DNA from: Neisseria elongata subsp. elongata
GTDB taxonomy: Bacteria > Pseudomonadota > Gammaproteobacteria > Burkholderiales > Neisseriaceae
Direction: 5' to 3'
Assembly: GCF_900113545.1 (NCBI RefSeq)
Contig: NZ_FOPS01000008.1
Coordinates: forward strand, 1 to 64,000
Length of the DNA stretch: 64,000 bases
Under the pieces are notes generated by a model. It did no database searches and was not told the origin of the DNA. It saw only the letters and a program-made list of their open reading frames with translations. Shown here piece by piece: positions 52,124 through 61,174 of this stretch (its first letter is position 1; every line of letters starts with the position of its first letter). Made by a program: the position numbers and the translations under genes.

Positions 52124-53047
52124 ATGGAATCCATTATCGAACTGCGTCATCTGAAAACCCTTCTGGCGTTGGAGGAAACCGGCAGCGTTTCCCTCGCCGC
52201 GCAACGGGTATTCCTGACCCAATCCGCCCTGTCGCACCAAATCCGCACGCTGGAAAACTATTACGAAACCCCCCTGTTCGAACGCAAATCCAACCCGCTG
52301 CGCTTCACGCCTGCCGGTGCGCGGCTGTTGAAACTCGCCCGTGATTTGCTGCCCCAGGTGGCCGCGGCCGAACGCGACATGGCGCAGATTATCGAAGGCG
52401 AAGCGGGCGAACTGCGGCTGGCGGTGGAATGCCACACCTGCTTCGACTGGCTGATGCCCGCCATGGGCGAATTCCGCCCGTTGTGGCCGCAGGTAGAACT
52501 CGACATCGTATCCGGCTTTCAGGCAGACCCCGTCGGCCTGCTGCTGTCCCACCGCGCCGATTTGGCGATTGTGTCCGAAGCCGTACCGCAGGCGGGCATT
52601 ACCTACCGCCCCCTGTTTGCCTACGGCATGGTCGGCATCTGCGCCCCCGAACACCCGCTGGCAGCCAAAGAAATCTGGCAGGCGGAGGACTTTGCCGGCG
52701 AAACCCTGATTACCTACCCCGTTCCCGACGACATGCTCGACCTGCTGCGTAAAATCCTGCTGCCGCGCGGCATCAACCCGCAACGCCGCCACAGCGAGCT
52801 GACCATCGCCATCGTACAACTCGTGGCCAGCCGCCGCGGCATCGCCGCCCTGCCGTATTGGACCGTGATGCCGTATCTGGAGAAAGGCTACGTCGTCTCG
52901 CGCAAAATCACCGAAAACGGCCTGCAAAGCGAACTGTACGCCGCCATGCGGAGCGAAGACGGCGACACAGGCTACCTGGCCGACTTCTGCCAAATCGTGC
53001 GCGACCAAGGTTTCGCCACCCTGCCCGGCCTGAGCATACTGGAATAA
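52124..53047 (+). CDS. metR: LysR-family regulator MetR
   Basis: A 307-residue transcription regulator. The N-terminal winged helix (LRHLKTLLALEETGSVSLAAQRV, SALSHQIRTLENYYETPLFERK) is followed by the effector domain with the MetR-typical VECHTCFDWLMPAM and LASRRGIAALPYW-like segment (VASRRGIAALPYWTV). MetR uses homocysteine as co-effector and controls methionine genes. No met structural gene is adjacent. It is divergent from nnrD and read through into the ABC ATPase gene 13 nt downstream. Confidence 0.9.
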   Translation: MESIIELRHLKTLLALEETGSVSLAAQRVFLTQSALSHQIRTLENYYETPLFERKSNPLRFTPAGARLLKLARDLLPQVAAAERDMAQIIEGEAGELRLAVECHTCFDWLMPAMGEFRPLWPQVELDIVSGFQADPVGLLLSHRADLAIVSEAVPQAGITYRPLFAYGMVGICAPEHPLAAKEIWQAEDFAGETLITYPVPDDMLDLLRKILLPRGINPQRRHSELTIAIVQLVASRRGIAALPYWTVMPYLEKGYVVSRKITENGLQSELYAAMRSEDGDTGYLADFCQIVRDQGFATLPGLSILE

Positions 53048-53059
53048 GGCCGTCTGAAA

Positions 53060-54004
53060 ATGCTCGAACTGCAAAACATCCGCAAACAATTCAACGGCAA
53101 AACCGTTGCCGACGGCATCAACCTCCAAGTCGCGCGCGGCAGCCTGCTCGCCATCCTCGGCCGTTCCGGCTGCGGCAAATCCACCCTGCTCAACATCGCC
53201 GCCGGACTGACCGCCCCCGACGGCGGACGCGTCCTACTCAACGGTACGGACATCACCGCCCTGCCGCCCGAAAAACGCCGCATCTCGCTGATGTTCCAAG
53301 ACTACGCCCTCCTGCCGCACCTGACCGTCCTGCAAAACACCGCTTTCGGCCTCAAAATGCGCGGCACCGCCAAACGGCAGGCGGAAGAGGCCGCCGAAGC
53401 CATGTTGGAACAAGTCGGCCTGTCGGGCGAAGGACACCGCCGCCCGGACACCCTTTCCGGCGGCGAACAACAACGCGTCGCCCTGGCCCGCGCACTGGCC
53501 GCCGAACCCAAACTGCTGCTGCTGGACGAACCCTTTTCCAGCCTCGACACCGGACTGAGGAGCAGCCTGCGCAACCTGACCCGCGCACAGGCAGGCCGTC
53601 TGAACATCCCCGCCGTCCTCGTTACCCACGACCCCGAAGAAGCCTTCCTAATGGCCGACCGAATCGCCCTGATGGCCGACGGCCGCATCATTCAAGAAGG
53701 CAGCCCCGACGAACTGGGCGCGCATCCGAACAGCGCGGCGGCGGCCAAACTGCTCGGCTGCCGCAACGTTGGCGACACATTCTACCTGCCGCCCGACGCG
53801 CTCTTTCCCGACCCCGCCGGCCCCGCCTGCCCCGTCCTCGCCCTACACCGCCTTCCCGGCGGCACGCGCGCCGAAATCGGCCACCCGCAGTTCGGCCGCA
53901 TAGAAATGCCCCTGCCGCCCGGCTTCTACGGCGGCGAAATCCGCGTCGGCACAGATACAGCCCGCCTGGTACGCTTTCAAACGCCGCTGGACAAACCGGC
54001 ATAA
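53060..54004 (+). CDS. ABC importer ATPase (sulfate/iron/polyamine type), no partner genes
   Basis: A 314-residue ATPase with Walker A LGRSGCGKSTLL, Q-loop MFQDYALLPHLTVLQN, signature LSGGEQQRVALARALA, Walker B LLLLDEPFSSLD and H-loop VTHDPEEAFLMADRIAL. A C-terminal regulatory part of about 100 residues with a possible TOBE-like fold follows (GTRAEIGHPQFGRIEMP). This is the CysA/FbpC/PotA subtype. No permease or binding protein is close. Thirteen nt separate it from metR and its start lies at a DUS, so transcription from metR is likely. The substrate cannot be told. Confidence 0.85.
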   Translation: MLELQNIRKQFNGKTVADGINLQVARGSLLAILGRSGCGKSTLLNIAAGLTAPDGGRVLLNGTDITALPPEKRRISLMFQDYALLPHLTVLQNTAFGLKMRGTAKRQAEEAAEAMLEQVGLSGEGHRRPDTLSGGEQQRVALARALAAEPKLLLLDEPFSSLDTGLRSSLRNLTRAQAGRLNIPAVLVTHDPEEAFLMADRIALMADGRIIQEGSPDELGAHPNSAAAAKLLGCRNVGDTFYLPPDALFPDPAGPACPVLALHRLPGGTRAEIGHPQFGRIEMPLPPGFYGGEIRVGTDTARLVRFQTPLDKPA

Positions 54005-54008
54005 ATAC

Positions 54009-54079
54009 AGGCCGTCTGAAAACAAACGCCGCATGTTTGAGCCTCACAGAAACCCGCAGCGTTCGTTTTCAGACGGCCT
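54009..54079 (+). terminator. DUS inverted-pair with long loop
   Basis: AGGCCGTCTGAAAAC and the inverse TTTTCAGACGGCCT (54066-54079) flank a 40-nt loop after the ABC ATPase gene; the 3' arm is followed by TTTTGC. Confidence 0.5.
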
Positions 54080-54123
54080 TTTGCTATACTGCCGTTTTTG
54101 ACACGGAAACAGAAAGCCCCGCC

Positions 54124-55020
54124 ATGTCCTCCCCCCGCCCCTATCCCGCCCCGAGCTACCGCCAACGCCTGCAAATCGCCCTGCACTACCTGCTGCCCCA
54201 ACTGGCCGTTACCCGTGCCGCAGGCTGGCTGGCCGAACGCCGCTGGGGCGTATTGACCACCTTCATTATCCGCGCCTTTGCCGCCCGCTACCGCATCAAC
54301 CTCGACGAAGCAGCCCGCAGCAATCCCGCCGATTACGCCAGTTTCAACGAATTCTTCATCCGCCCGCTAAAAGACGGCGCAAGGCCGATAGACGGCGACG
54401 GGCAAAACCTCTGCCTGCCTGCCGACGGCCGCGTGAGCGAATGCGGCACCATCGAACACGGACGGCTGTTGCAGGCCAAAGGCCACAGCTTTACCGCCGC
54501 CGAACTGCTGGCAGGCGACGAAGGACTGGCCGCACGTTTTTCAGACGGCCTCTTCCTCACCACCTACCTTTCCCCGCGCGACTACCACCGCGTCCACATG
54601 CCCTGCGACGGCACTTTGCGCCGCATGATTTATGTGCCGGGCGAACTGTTTTCCGTCAATCCCTTCCTAGCCGAACACGTCCCCAACCTGTTTGCCCGCA
54701 ACGAACGCCTCATCTGCCTCTTTGATACCGAATTCGGCAGCATGGTGCAGATTTTGGTCGGCGCCACCGTAACCGCCAGCATCAGTACGGTGTGGGCGGG
54801 TGTCGTCAATCCGCCGCGCACCGCCGCCGTGCGCCAATGGGACTATCCCGAATCGGGCGACGGTGCGGTCGTCCTGCGCAAAGGCGAAGAAATGGGCGCA
54901 TTCCGCCTCGGCTCCACCGTCATCAACCTTTTCCCGCACGGCAGCGTCCGCTTAAACGAACGCCTGAAGGCAGGCGTGGAAACGCGGATGGGCGAAACCA
55001 TGGCGCAACGGCTGTCCTAA
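54124..55020 (+). CDS. psd: phosphatidylserine decarboxylase proenzyme
   Basis: A 298-residue inner-membrane-associated enzyme that makes phosphatidylethanolamine. The autocleavage motif is LGST (S264, in AFRLGSTVINLF), giving the pyruvoyl group. DYHRVHMPCDG with its conserved histidine, the GELFSVNPF and the SFNEFFIRPLKDGARP segments are family marks. An open frame continues far upstream of 54124, but it is only the other-frame shadow of the ATPase and metR genes. A DUS translates as FSDGLFL. psd is convergent with pyrH. Confidence 0.94.
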   Translation: MSSPRPYPAPSYRQRLQIALHYLLPQLAVTRAAGWLAERRWGVLTTFIIRAFAARYRINLDEAARSNPADYASFNEFFIRPLKDGARPIDGDGQNLCLPADGRVSECGTIEHGRLLQAKGHSFTAAELLAGDEGLAARFSDGLFLTTYLSPRDYHRVHMPCDGTLRRMIYVPGELFSVNPFLAEHVPNLFARNERLICLFDTEFGSMVQILVGATVTASISTVWAGVVNPPRTAAVRQWDYPESGDGAVVLRKGEEMGAFRLGSTVINLFPHGSVRLNERLKAGVETRMGETMAQRLS

Positions 55021-55040
55021 CCCGCCGCATCGAAATACGG

Positions 55041-55084
55041 AAAGGCCGTCTGAAAACCGGTTTTCAGGTTTTCAGACGGCCTTT
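55041..55084. terminator. bidirectional DUS inverted-pair terminator
   Basis: AAAGGCCGTCTGAAAACC and GGTTTTCAGACGGCCTTT between psd and pyrH, with a T-run on the plus side and A-run on the other. Confidence 0.88.
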
Positions 55085-55112
55085 TATACTGTTTCCTATA
55101 CGACAGACCGCA

Positions 55113-55832
55113 TCAGCAGTGAACCAGCGTACCTTCGTTTTCACCGCAAACCACGCGTTTGAGCGCGCCTTCTTTGGCGATGCCGAACACGACGATGTTG
55201 AGCTGGCGTTCGCGGCACAGAGCGAAAGCGGTGGCATCCATGACTTTCAGACGTTTGCTCAAAGCCTCGTCGAAAGTGATGGTTTCATAGCGGACGGCGG
55301 ACGGGTCTTTTTTCGGGTCGGCAGTGTACACGCCATCGACATTGGTGGCCTTCAGCATCACGTCGCAGTTCATTTCCGCGCCGCGCAGCGAGGCGGCGGT
55401 GTCGGTGGTGAAGAAGGGGTTGCCGGTGCCGCCGGCGAAAATCACGACTTTGCCCTCTTTCAGATACTGGATGGCTTTCGGACGGGCGTAGGTTTCGGCA
55501 ATCTGCTGCATGGGCAGTGCGGATTGGACGCGGGCTTTCACGCCGGCGGATTCGAATGCGTCTTTCAAGGCCAAGGCATTCATGACGGTGGCCATCATGC
55601 CCATATAGTCGGCCGTCGCACGGTCCATGTTGTCGGCCTGCGAGGAAACGCCGCGGAAGATGTTGCCGCCGCCGATGACGATGCCGACCTGTACGCCGAG
55701 TTCGACGATTTCTTTTACCTGGCCGACAATCTGCATGATGGTTTCGCGGTTGATACCGAAGGCATCATTGCCCATCAGGGCTTCGCCGGACAGTTTCAAC
55801 AGGATTCGTTTGTATTTGGTTTGCGGGGTCAT
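55113..55832 (-). CDS. pyrH: uridylate kinase
   Basis: A 239-residue amino-acid-kinase-fold enzyme that converts UMP to UDP, in pyrimidine nucleotide synthesis. [67 protein letters not shown] and [17 protein letters not shown] are all PyrH motifs. ATG 55832 is chosen by family length (about 238-240 residues) and AAAGGAA upstream. It is separated from fabF by a DUS terminator. Confidence 0.95.
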   Translation of the reverse strand: MTPQTKYKRILLKLSGEALMGNDAFGINRETIMQIVGQVKEIVELGVQVGIVIGGGNIFRGVSSQADNMDRATADYMGMMATVMNALALKDAFESAGVKARVQSALPMQQIAETYARPKAIQYLKEGKVVIFAGGTGNPFFTTDTAASLRGAEMNCDVMLKATNVDGVYTADPKKDPSAVRYETITFDEALSKRLKVMDATAFALCRERQLNIVVFGIAKEGALKRVVCGENEGTLVHC

Positions 55833-55912
55833 GTGGGATTCCTTTCGGCTGGGAGGACGTGGATAAACGGCGCGCATTATACGCGCTAAACCCCGGCTTT
55901 ATAAACTGGTAA

Positions 55913-55962
55913 AGGCCGTCTGAAAGCAGGCTTTACACGATAAAGCAGCTTTCAGACGGCCT
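55913..55962 (-). terminator. DUS inverted-pair terminator of fabF
   Basis: AGGCCGTCTGAAAGC and GCTTTCAGACGGCCT, 15-nt arms with a 20-nt loop, 22 nt past the fabF stop on the minus strand. Confidence 0.75.
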
Positions 55963-55983
55963 ATTGTCATCCCGACGGAACGT

Positions 55984-57231
55984 TTAGCCGGAGAATTTCT
56001 TGAACACCAGCGTGCCGTTGGTGCCGCCGAAGCCGAAGGAGTTGGAGATGGCAACGTCGATTTTCGCGTCGCGCGCTTCGTTGGCGCAGTAGTCCAAATC
56101 GCAGCCTGCTTCGATGTCTTGTTCGAAGATGTTGATGGTCGGCGGGGATTTTTGATTGTGTACCGCCAACACGCTGTACACTGCTTCCACGCCGCCCGCC
56201 GCGCCGAGCAGGTGGCCGGTCATGGATTTGGTGGAATTGACGATGACTTTGCGGGCATGGTCGCCCAGCGCGCGCTTGATCGCTTTGGTTTCGTTGGCAT
56301 CTCCCAGCGGGGTGGACGTGCCGTGTGCGTTGACGTAATCGACGTCTTCGGGATTCAGTCCGGCATCTTTCAGTGCGCGGGTAACCGCCAATGCAGGGCC
56401 TTCTTCGTTCGGAGCGGTGATGTGGTAGGCATCGGAACTCATGCCGAAGCCGACGATTTCGGCGTAAATTTTCGCGCCGCGTTTTTTGGCGTGTTCCAAT
56501 TCTTCCAACACCAGCACGCCCGCGCCTTCGCCGATAACGAAGCCGTCGCGGCCTTTGTCCCACGGACGGGAAGCGGTGGCGGGGTCGTCGTTGCGGGTGG
56601 AAAGGGCTTTCATCGCAGCAAAGCCGCCCACGCCCAAGGTGCTGATCGCGCCTTCGGCACCGCCGGCAATCATCACGTCCGCATCGCCGTATTTAATCAG
56701 TCGGGCTGAATCACCGATGGAGTGCGCACCGGTGGTACAGGCGGAAACCATGCCGTAGCTGGGGCCGCGGTAGCCTTTGAGGATGGTTACGTGACCGGAA
56801 ATCAGGTTAATCAGCGAACCGGGAATAAAGAAGGGGTTGATTCTGCGCGCGCCGCCTTCGAGTACGGTTTTCCCGGTAGCTTCGATGCTGGGCAGGCCGC
56901 CGATGCCCGAGCCGATGTTCACGCCGACACGGTCTTTGTCGAGGTTTTCCGCGGCGTCCAAGCCGGAATCGCTGATGGCCTGCAGCGCGGCGGCGATGCC
57001 GTAGTGGATGAACACGTCCATGCGGCGGGCTTCTTTGCCGCTGATGTATTGGCCGATGTCGAAATCGCGCACTTCGCCGGCGATTTGGCTGTTGATGTCG
57101 GATGCGTCGAAACGGGTGATGAGGCCGATGCCGCTTTTGCCGGACAATAGGTTATTCCAAGCGGTTTGTACGTCGTTGCCGACCGGAGAAACTTGTCCGA
57201 GGCCGGTGATGACTACTCTTCTCTGACTCAT
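55984..57231 (-). CDS. fabF: beta-ketoacyl-ACP synthase II
   Basis: A 415-residue condensing enzyme of fatty-acid elongation. The catalytic cysteine is C165 in VSACTTGAHS; the two histidines are in VNAHGTSTPLGD and TGHLLGAAGGVE. The final SNSFGFGGTNGTLVFKKF is typical of KAS II. ATG 57231 gives the usual N-terminus MSQRRVVITGLG. It lies 140 nt downstream of acpP on the same strand, the common acpP-fabF order. Confidence 0.95.
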   Translation of the reverse strand: MSQRRVVITGLGQVSPVGNDVQTAWNNLLSGKSGIGLITRFDASDINSQIAGEVRDFDIGQYISGKEARRMDVFIHYGIAAALQAISDSGLDAAENLDKDRVGVNIGSGIGGLPSIEATGKTVLEGGARRINPFFIPGSLINLISGHVTILKGYRGPSYGMVSACTTGAHSIGDSARLIKYGDADVMIAGGAEGAISTLGVGGFAAMKALSTRNDDPATASRPWDKGRDGFVIGEGAGVLVLEELEHAKKRGAKIYAEIVGFGMSSDAYHITAPNEEGPALAVTRALKDAGLNPEDVDYVNAHGTSTPLGDANETKAIKRALGDHARKVIVNSTKSMTGHLLGAAGGVEAVYSVLAVHNQKSPPTINIFEQDIEAGCDLDYCANEARDAKIDVAISNSFGFGGTNGTLVFKKFSG

Positions 57232-57371
57232 AGTCTGCTCGCTGTAAAACGGGATTCGGAAACCGGAACGCGCTTGCGGGGGCGGTTTGTTCCGAGCCGC
57301 TGTTAATGAGAAACGACCCCTGTGTGCAGGCAAGCCCGCGCGCAGAGGCCGGAATAGGGCAAAGGCCGTGC

Positions 57372-57608
57372 TTAACCTTGGTGAGCGTTCACGTAGTCGA
57401 TGGCCAATTGAACGGTAGTGATTTTTTCGGCTTCTTCGTCAGGGATTTCGCAACCGAAGGCTTCTTCCAAAGCCATAACCAGTTCTACGGTATCCAGAGA
57501 GTCTGCGCCCAGGTCGTCTTGGAAGGAAGATTCGTTTTTCACGTCGGCTTCGCTGACACCCAGTTGCTCGGCAACGATTTTCTTCACTTGTTGTTCAATG
57601 TTTGACAT
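57372..57608 (-). CDS. acpP: acyl carrier protein
   Basis: A 78-residue acidic four-helix protein. The phosphopantetheine attachment serine is S37 in [19 protein letters not shown]. It carries acyl chains during fatty-acid synthesis and feeds FabF, encoded next to it. AAGGACG precedes the ATG. The 245 nt between it and the S9 peptidase gene hold its promoter and one DUS. Confidence 0.97.
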   Translation of the reverse strand: MSNIEQQVKKIVAEQLGVSEADVKNESSFQDDLGADSLDTVELVMALEEAFGCEIPDEEAEKITTVQLAIDYVNAHQG

Positions 57609-57853
57609 ATTCTTTCGTCCTTAATTTAAAGCCTTGCGGCGGTGGTTAATGTGAAAACTCAAAACGGGCGCATTGTACCCGATTGATTTAGAGTTTTCCA
57701 TCTAATGATGTGTTTGCCTTTCAGACGGCCTTCGGAGGCGGCCGCCGCAGGTGCGAAACGCGGGCATATTAGCATAGGCCGGATTTTGCCGACAAGGGCG
57801 TTTTCCGCTGTTTTTTCCAAGGTTTATTCTGCACCGCTGCTGTGCGCACCCTA

Positions 57854-59857
57854 TTACTTGCACACGGTCTCGTTTAAAAACCGCAATACCAGTGCCAATT
57901 CTTCCGCCGCTTCTTCCTGTGTGCCGTTGCCGGTATGGCCGCCACAATCGGGGGCGTAGAGCCAGGATTTAGGCGAGATGCCGCGCAGTTTGGCGTAAAA
58001 CTTCAAGGCGTGGGCGGGGTGTACCCGGTCGTCGGACAGGTTGGTGGTGATGAGTGCGGGCGGGTGGTTTAGGCCGGCTGAAAGGTTGTGGTAGGGGGAA
58101 AGCCTTTCCAGGTGCGGGCGCATTTCGGCGTCGTTCGGATCGCCGTATTCCTCTATCCAGCTTGCACCGGCGGAGAGTTGCGTATAAGCCAGCATGTCGG
58201 TCAGGGGGACTTCGCACACAAGCGCGCCGATGGCATGTGGTTCGCGCACGAAGGCGGACGCGGTTATCAGTCCGCCGTTGCTGCCGCCCTGTATGGCGAT
58301 GTGCGGCGGGGAACTCAGGCCGCGTTCGGCCAAGTCGCGCACGACGGCCAGCAGGTCGTCCACGCTGCGGTGTTTGTGTTCGCGCTGGGCGGCGGTGTGC
58401 CATCCTTTGTATTCGCCGCCGCCGCGTATGTTGGCCAAGACGAAGGCGTTGCCTTGCGCCAGCCAATGGCGGCCGATGTTGCCCAGATAGTGCGGCAGTT
58501 CGGCCACGTCGAAGCCGCCGTAGGCGTAAACAAGCGCAGGGGTGTCGGCGCCGCTGTTTTTGCCGACGTGGAAATACGGTATTTGCGTGCCGTCTGCCGA
58601 ACGCGCCCAAAGTTGCCGTACGGCGATGCCGTCTGCGTCGAATTGTTTGGGCTGGCGGCGCAGGACACTCAGTTCGTTTACCTGCAAGTCGAGTGCGTAC
58701 AGGGTCAGCGGGGTGGTGAAGTCGCTTGCGGCGATGTAGAGTAGGTCGCCGCCCCACGGCTGGTCGGTCAGTTCCAGCGCGCCTTGCGGCAGTTCGGGCA
58801 GGGTTTGTTCCTGCCATGTTTTGCCCGTCCATTTCCATGCTTTCAGACGGCCTTTGACATTGTCGAGCAGGGAAACGGCGATAAAGCGTTTGGTGGTTTC
58901 CACGCTTTCTACCGCCTGCGCGTCGTCGGGTGCGAGCAGCAAGGCGGCCTCGCCCAGTTCGCCTTTGTTGAGTTTGACCGCCACAAGCGCGCCGGCGGGG
59001 TAGCTTTTATTGGCACGGTGCCACGGCTGCACGAGTTTGATCAGGAGTTGTCCGGCGATATAGCCGGCGATTTCGCAATCGGTCGGCAGTTTGAGTGCGG
59101 CGGTGCGGCCGTCTGAAAAGACTTGGTAATAGGTTTTGGTGAAAAAGCCGGCGGCGGCTTCGATTAAATCGACGGGCGAACCGAGTCCGTCCAGATAACG
59201 CCAGGCCTGCACCATCACGCCGTCTTCTTCCATGCGGAAAACCGGCAGGCCGTCTGAAAATTCCTGACCGCGCCGCAACAGCCACACTTCGCGCGGATAA
59301 CCCGACGCGGTGAGCTGGCGTTCGTCCCACGCGGGGCAGACCCAGACGCTGTCCGCGTCGCGCCAGGCGATGTGGTTTTTGCCTGCGGGAAAATGAAAGC
59401 CGCCTTCGACGATGCGGCGGTTGGCCAAATCGAATTCGACGGTATATGCCGCGTCACCGCCTGCCGCACTCAGCGTCAGCAGGACTTGCAGGGGCTGTTC
59501 GACATAGTGCGACACGCCGTCCAAATACACGTCGTCGCCCAGAATTTCATCGAAATCGGCCACGGAAAACAGGATTTCCCAATCGGGCATCCCCGCACGG
59601 TAAGACGCGGCCGAGCAGACGCGGTACACGCCTTTGGGAAATTCCTCGCTTTGATGGAAATGGTACATGCGGGCGCGGTGTTCCTGACAAAAAGGAATCT
59701 GCCTCTCATCCTGCAACTGGGCGAAAATATCGTCCCGCAGGGCGGAAAATTCGGCCGAGCCGGCAAACTGCGCCAGTGTTTCGGCATGCGCTTCAGCGGC
59801 GAAGCGGCGGGTTTCGGGGTCGTTTAAATCATGAAAGCGGGCGTAAGGGTCGTGCAT
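57854..59857 (-). CDS. prolyl oligopeptidase-family (S9A) serine peptidase
   Basis: A 667-residue cytoplasmic-type peptidase (no signal peptide). An N-terminal beta-propeller (about 60-390) is followed by an alpha/beta-hydrolase domain: NIRGGGEYKGWHTAAQREHKHRSVDDLLAVV, nucleophile serine in IQGGSNGGLI, aspartate in LSDDRVHPAHALKFYA and histidine in DCGGHTGNG. These match prolyl oligopeptidase-like enzymes that cleave short peptides. Substrate preference is not proven. It is a single gene closed off by DUS; a DUS inside translates as FSDGLPV. Confidence 0.88.
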   Translation of the reverse strand: MHDPYARFHDLNDPETRRFAAEAHAETLAQFAGSAEFSALRDDIFAQLQDERQIPFCQEHRARMYHFHQSEEFPKGVYRVCSAASYRAGMPDWEILFSVADFDEILGDDVYLDGVSHYVEQPLQVLLTLSAAGGDAAYTVEFDLANRRIVEGGFHFPAGKNHIAWRDADSVWVCPAWDERQLTASGYPREVWLLRRGQEFSDGLPVFRMEEDGVMVQAWRYLDGLGSPVDLIEAAAGFFTKTYYQVFSDGRTAALKLPTDCEIAGYIAGQLLIKLVQPWHRANKSYPAGALVAVKLNKGELGEAALLLAPDDAQAVESVETTKRFIAVSLLDNVKGRLKAWKWTGKTWQEQTLPELPQGALELTDQPWGGDLLYIAASDFTTPLTLYALDLQVNELSVLRRQPKQFDADGIAVRQLWARSADGTQIPYFHVGKNSGADTPALVYAYGGFDVAELPHYLGNIGRHWLAQGNAFVLANIRGGGEYKGWHTAAQREHKHRSVDDLLAVVRDLAERGLSSPPHIAIQGGSNGGLITASAFVREPHAIGALVCEVPLTDMLAYTQLSAGASWIEEYGDPNDAEMRPHLERLSPYHNLSAGLNHPPALITTNLSDDRVHPAHALKFYAKLRGISPKSWLYAPDCGGHTGNGTQEEAAEELALVLRFLNETVCK

Positions 59858-59919
59858 GGTGGAAGGCCGTCTGAAAAAAAGCGGGATTATAGCGGCAAAT
59901 GTTTGTCCGGTCGGATTGG

Positions 59920-59950
59920 AGGCCGTCTGACAACGGTTTTCAGACGGCCT
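59920..59950 (-). terminator. DUS inverted-pair terminator of the fic gene
   Basis: AGGCCGTCTGA and its inverse (CAGACGGCCT) with a short loop, directly past the fic stop on the minus strand. Confidence 0.7.
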
Positions 59951-59958
59951 CGATAGCC

Positions 59959-61034
59959 TTAACGGGTTGTTTCCTGCGGCAGCAGAATATCCATCAGCGC
60001 GATATTGATATAGTAGTTGCTCCTGCCTATCTTTTCTTTATGCAGGAATCCGCCTTCAGTCAGTTCGTCCAGGTATTTGGCGGCACTGGGGCGGGAAACG
60101 TTCAGCGTTTTCATCAGGAAATCGATTTTTGTGTAGGGATGGTTGAACAGGTGGTTAATCAGATCTTGGCTGTAGAAGCTGAAGTTTTGCCTGATGCGGT
60201 GTTTGTAGTCCAGCATCGCCTGATGGATGTGCTGCACGGTATCGATGCCGTCCTTGGCGGTTTGTTCCACGGCTTCCAGCATATACAGCAGCCAACCTTC
60301 CCATTCACCCGTATCACGCACGTGTTGCAGCAGGCGGTAATATTCGCTTTTGTTCCGCACCAGATAGCGGCTGAGGTATAAAACGGGAATCTCCAGTAAT
60401 CCGGTTAAAACCAGATACAGCACATTGATAATCCTCCCTGTCCTGCCGTTGCCGTCGTAAAACGGGTGAATGCTTTCAAACTGGTGGTGGAGCAGTGCCA
60501 TGCGGATCAGCGGGTCGATTGGTTTTTCCGTGTTGTCGTCGTTGATAAATGCTTCTAATTTGCGCATCAGGCGAATGATGTCGTCCGTATGCTGCGGCGG
60601 CGTATAGACGATTTCGCCGGTACGGTCGTTTTTCAGCATCGTTCCCGACTGTTTGCGGAATCCGACACGGTTCTTTCCAACTCGGCCTGTATTGTCAAAA
60701 TATGATTGTTGGTCAGCATTCCGTGTTCTTGGATAAGGTCGAAGCCGCAATGCAGTGCTGAAGCATAATTCTGCACTTCTTTGATGGCAGGACTAGACGG
60801 GCTTGCCGATATTCCTGCGCGGAACAGTTCGTCATGGGTGGTAATGATGTTTTCGATTTCGGAACTGTCTTTGGCTTCCTGCAAAGACAGCGTGTTAATC
60901 AAAATGCCTTGGTTGGGAATACTGCGGCAGATACCTTTTAATTCAGCCAGATAACGATGGGCGGAAGCCAGTTTTTTCAAGACGGCGACAGTTTCGAAAT
61001 CTATTTCGGGAGGGAATTGTTCGATCGAGTACAT
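59959..61034 (-). pseudogene. Fic-domain adenylyltransferase gene split by a frameshift
   Basis: Two overlapping frames together make a complete class II Fic protein. The first (61034 to about 60678) begins MYSIEQFPPEIDFETV and holds the autoinhibitory motif SSEIENI. The second frame carries FRKQSG, the Fic core HPFYDGNGRTGRIIN and a C-terminal winged-helix (about DFLMKTLNVSRPSAAKYLDELTEGGFL). The frames join at AELE-NRVGFRK when one base is added to the short A-run at 60674-60676 (T on the plus strand). As read, the protein stops before the Fic core. Fic enzymes transfer AMP to target proteins, often as toxins or regulators. Either a real inactivation or a sequencing error. Confidence 0.85.
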
Positions 61035-61056
61035 TTTAGGGGTTCGGTTAAATGAT

Positions 61057-61115
61057 AAAAAAATCCCGTTTTTTTGCTATATCGCTTCGATATGATAAAA
61101 AAACGGGATTTTTTT
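61057..61115 (-). terminator. long inverted repeat, probable terminator of tex
   Basis: AAAAAAATCCCGTTTTTTT and its inverse AAAAAAACGGGATTTTTTT enclose a second palindrome ATATCG-CTT-CGATAT. The structure is symmetrical and T-rich on both strands. It lies past the tex stop and directly before the fic start, so it could also be an operator for the winged-helix-bearing Fic protein. Confidence 0.65.
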
Positions 61116-61174
61116 ACAAGTCGTTTTTAATATATTGTTTTAACAAATTATTTTAAGTCACTCTTCAGGTAGCC

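Noticed and set aside
52070-53128. Antisense frame of 352 codons over metR
   Set aside because: metR on the plus strand has clear helix-turn-helix and MetR motifs; the antisense product has no recognisable features.
52858-54123. In-frame upstream extension of psd of more than 400 codons
   Set aside because: It is the other-frame shadow of metR and the ABC ATPase, rich in Arg/Pro; the true psd start at 54124 gives normal family length.
60674-60676. Phase-variable homopolymer controlling fic
   Set aside because: The run is only three bases; neisserial phase-variable tracts are much longer.
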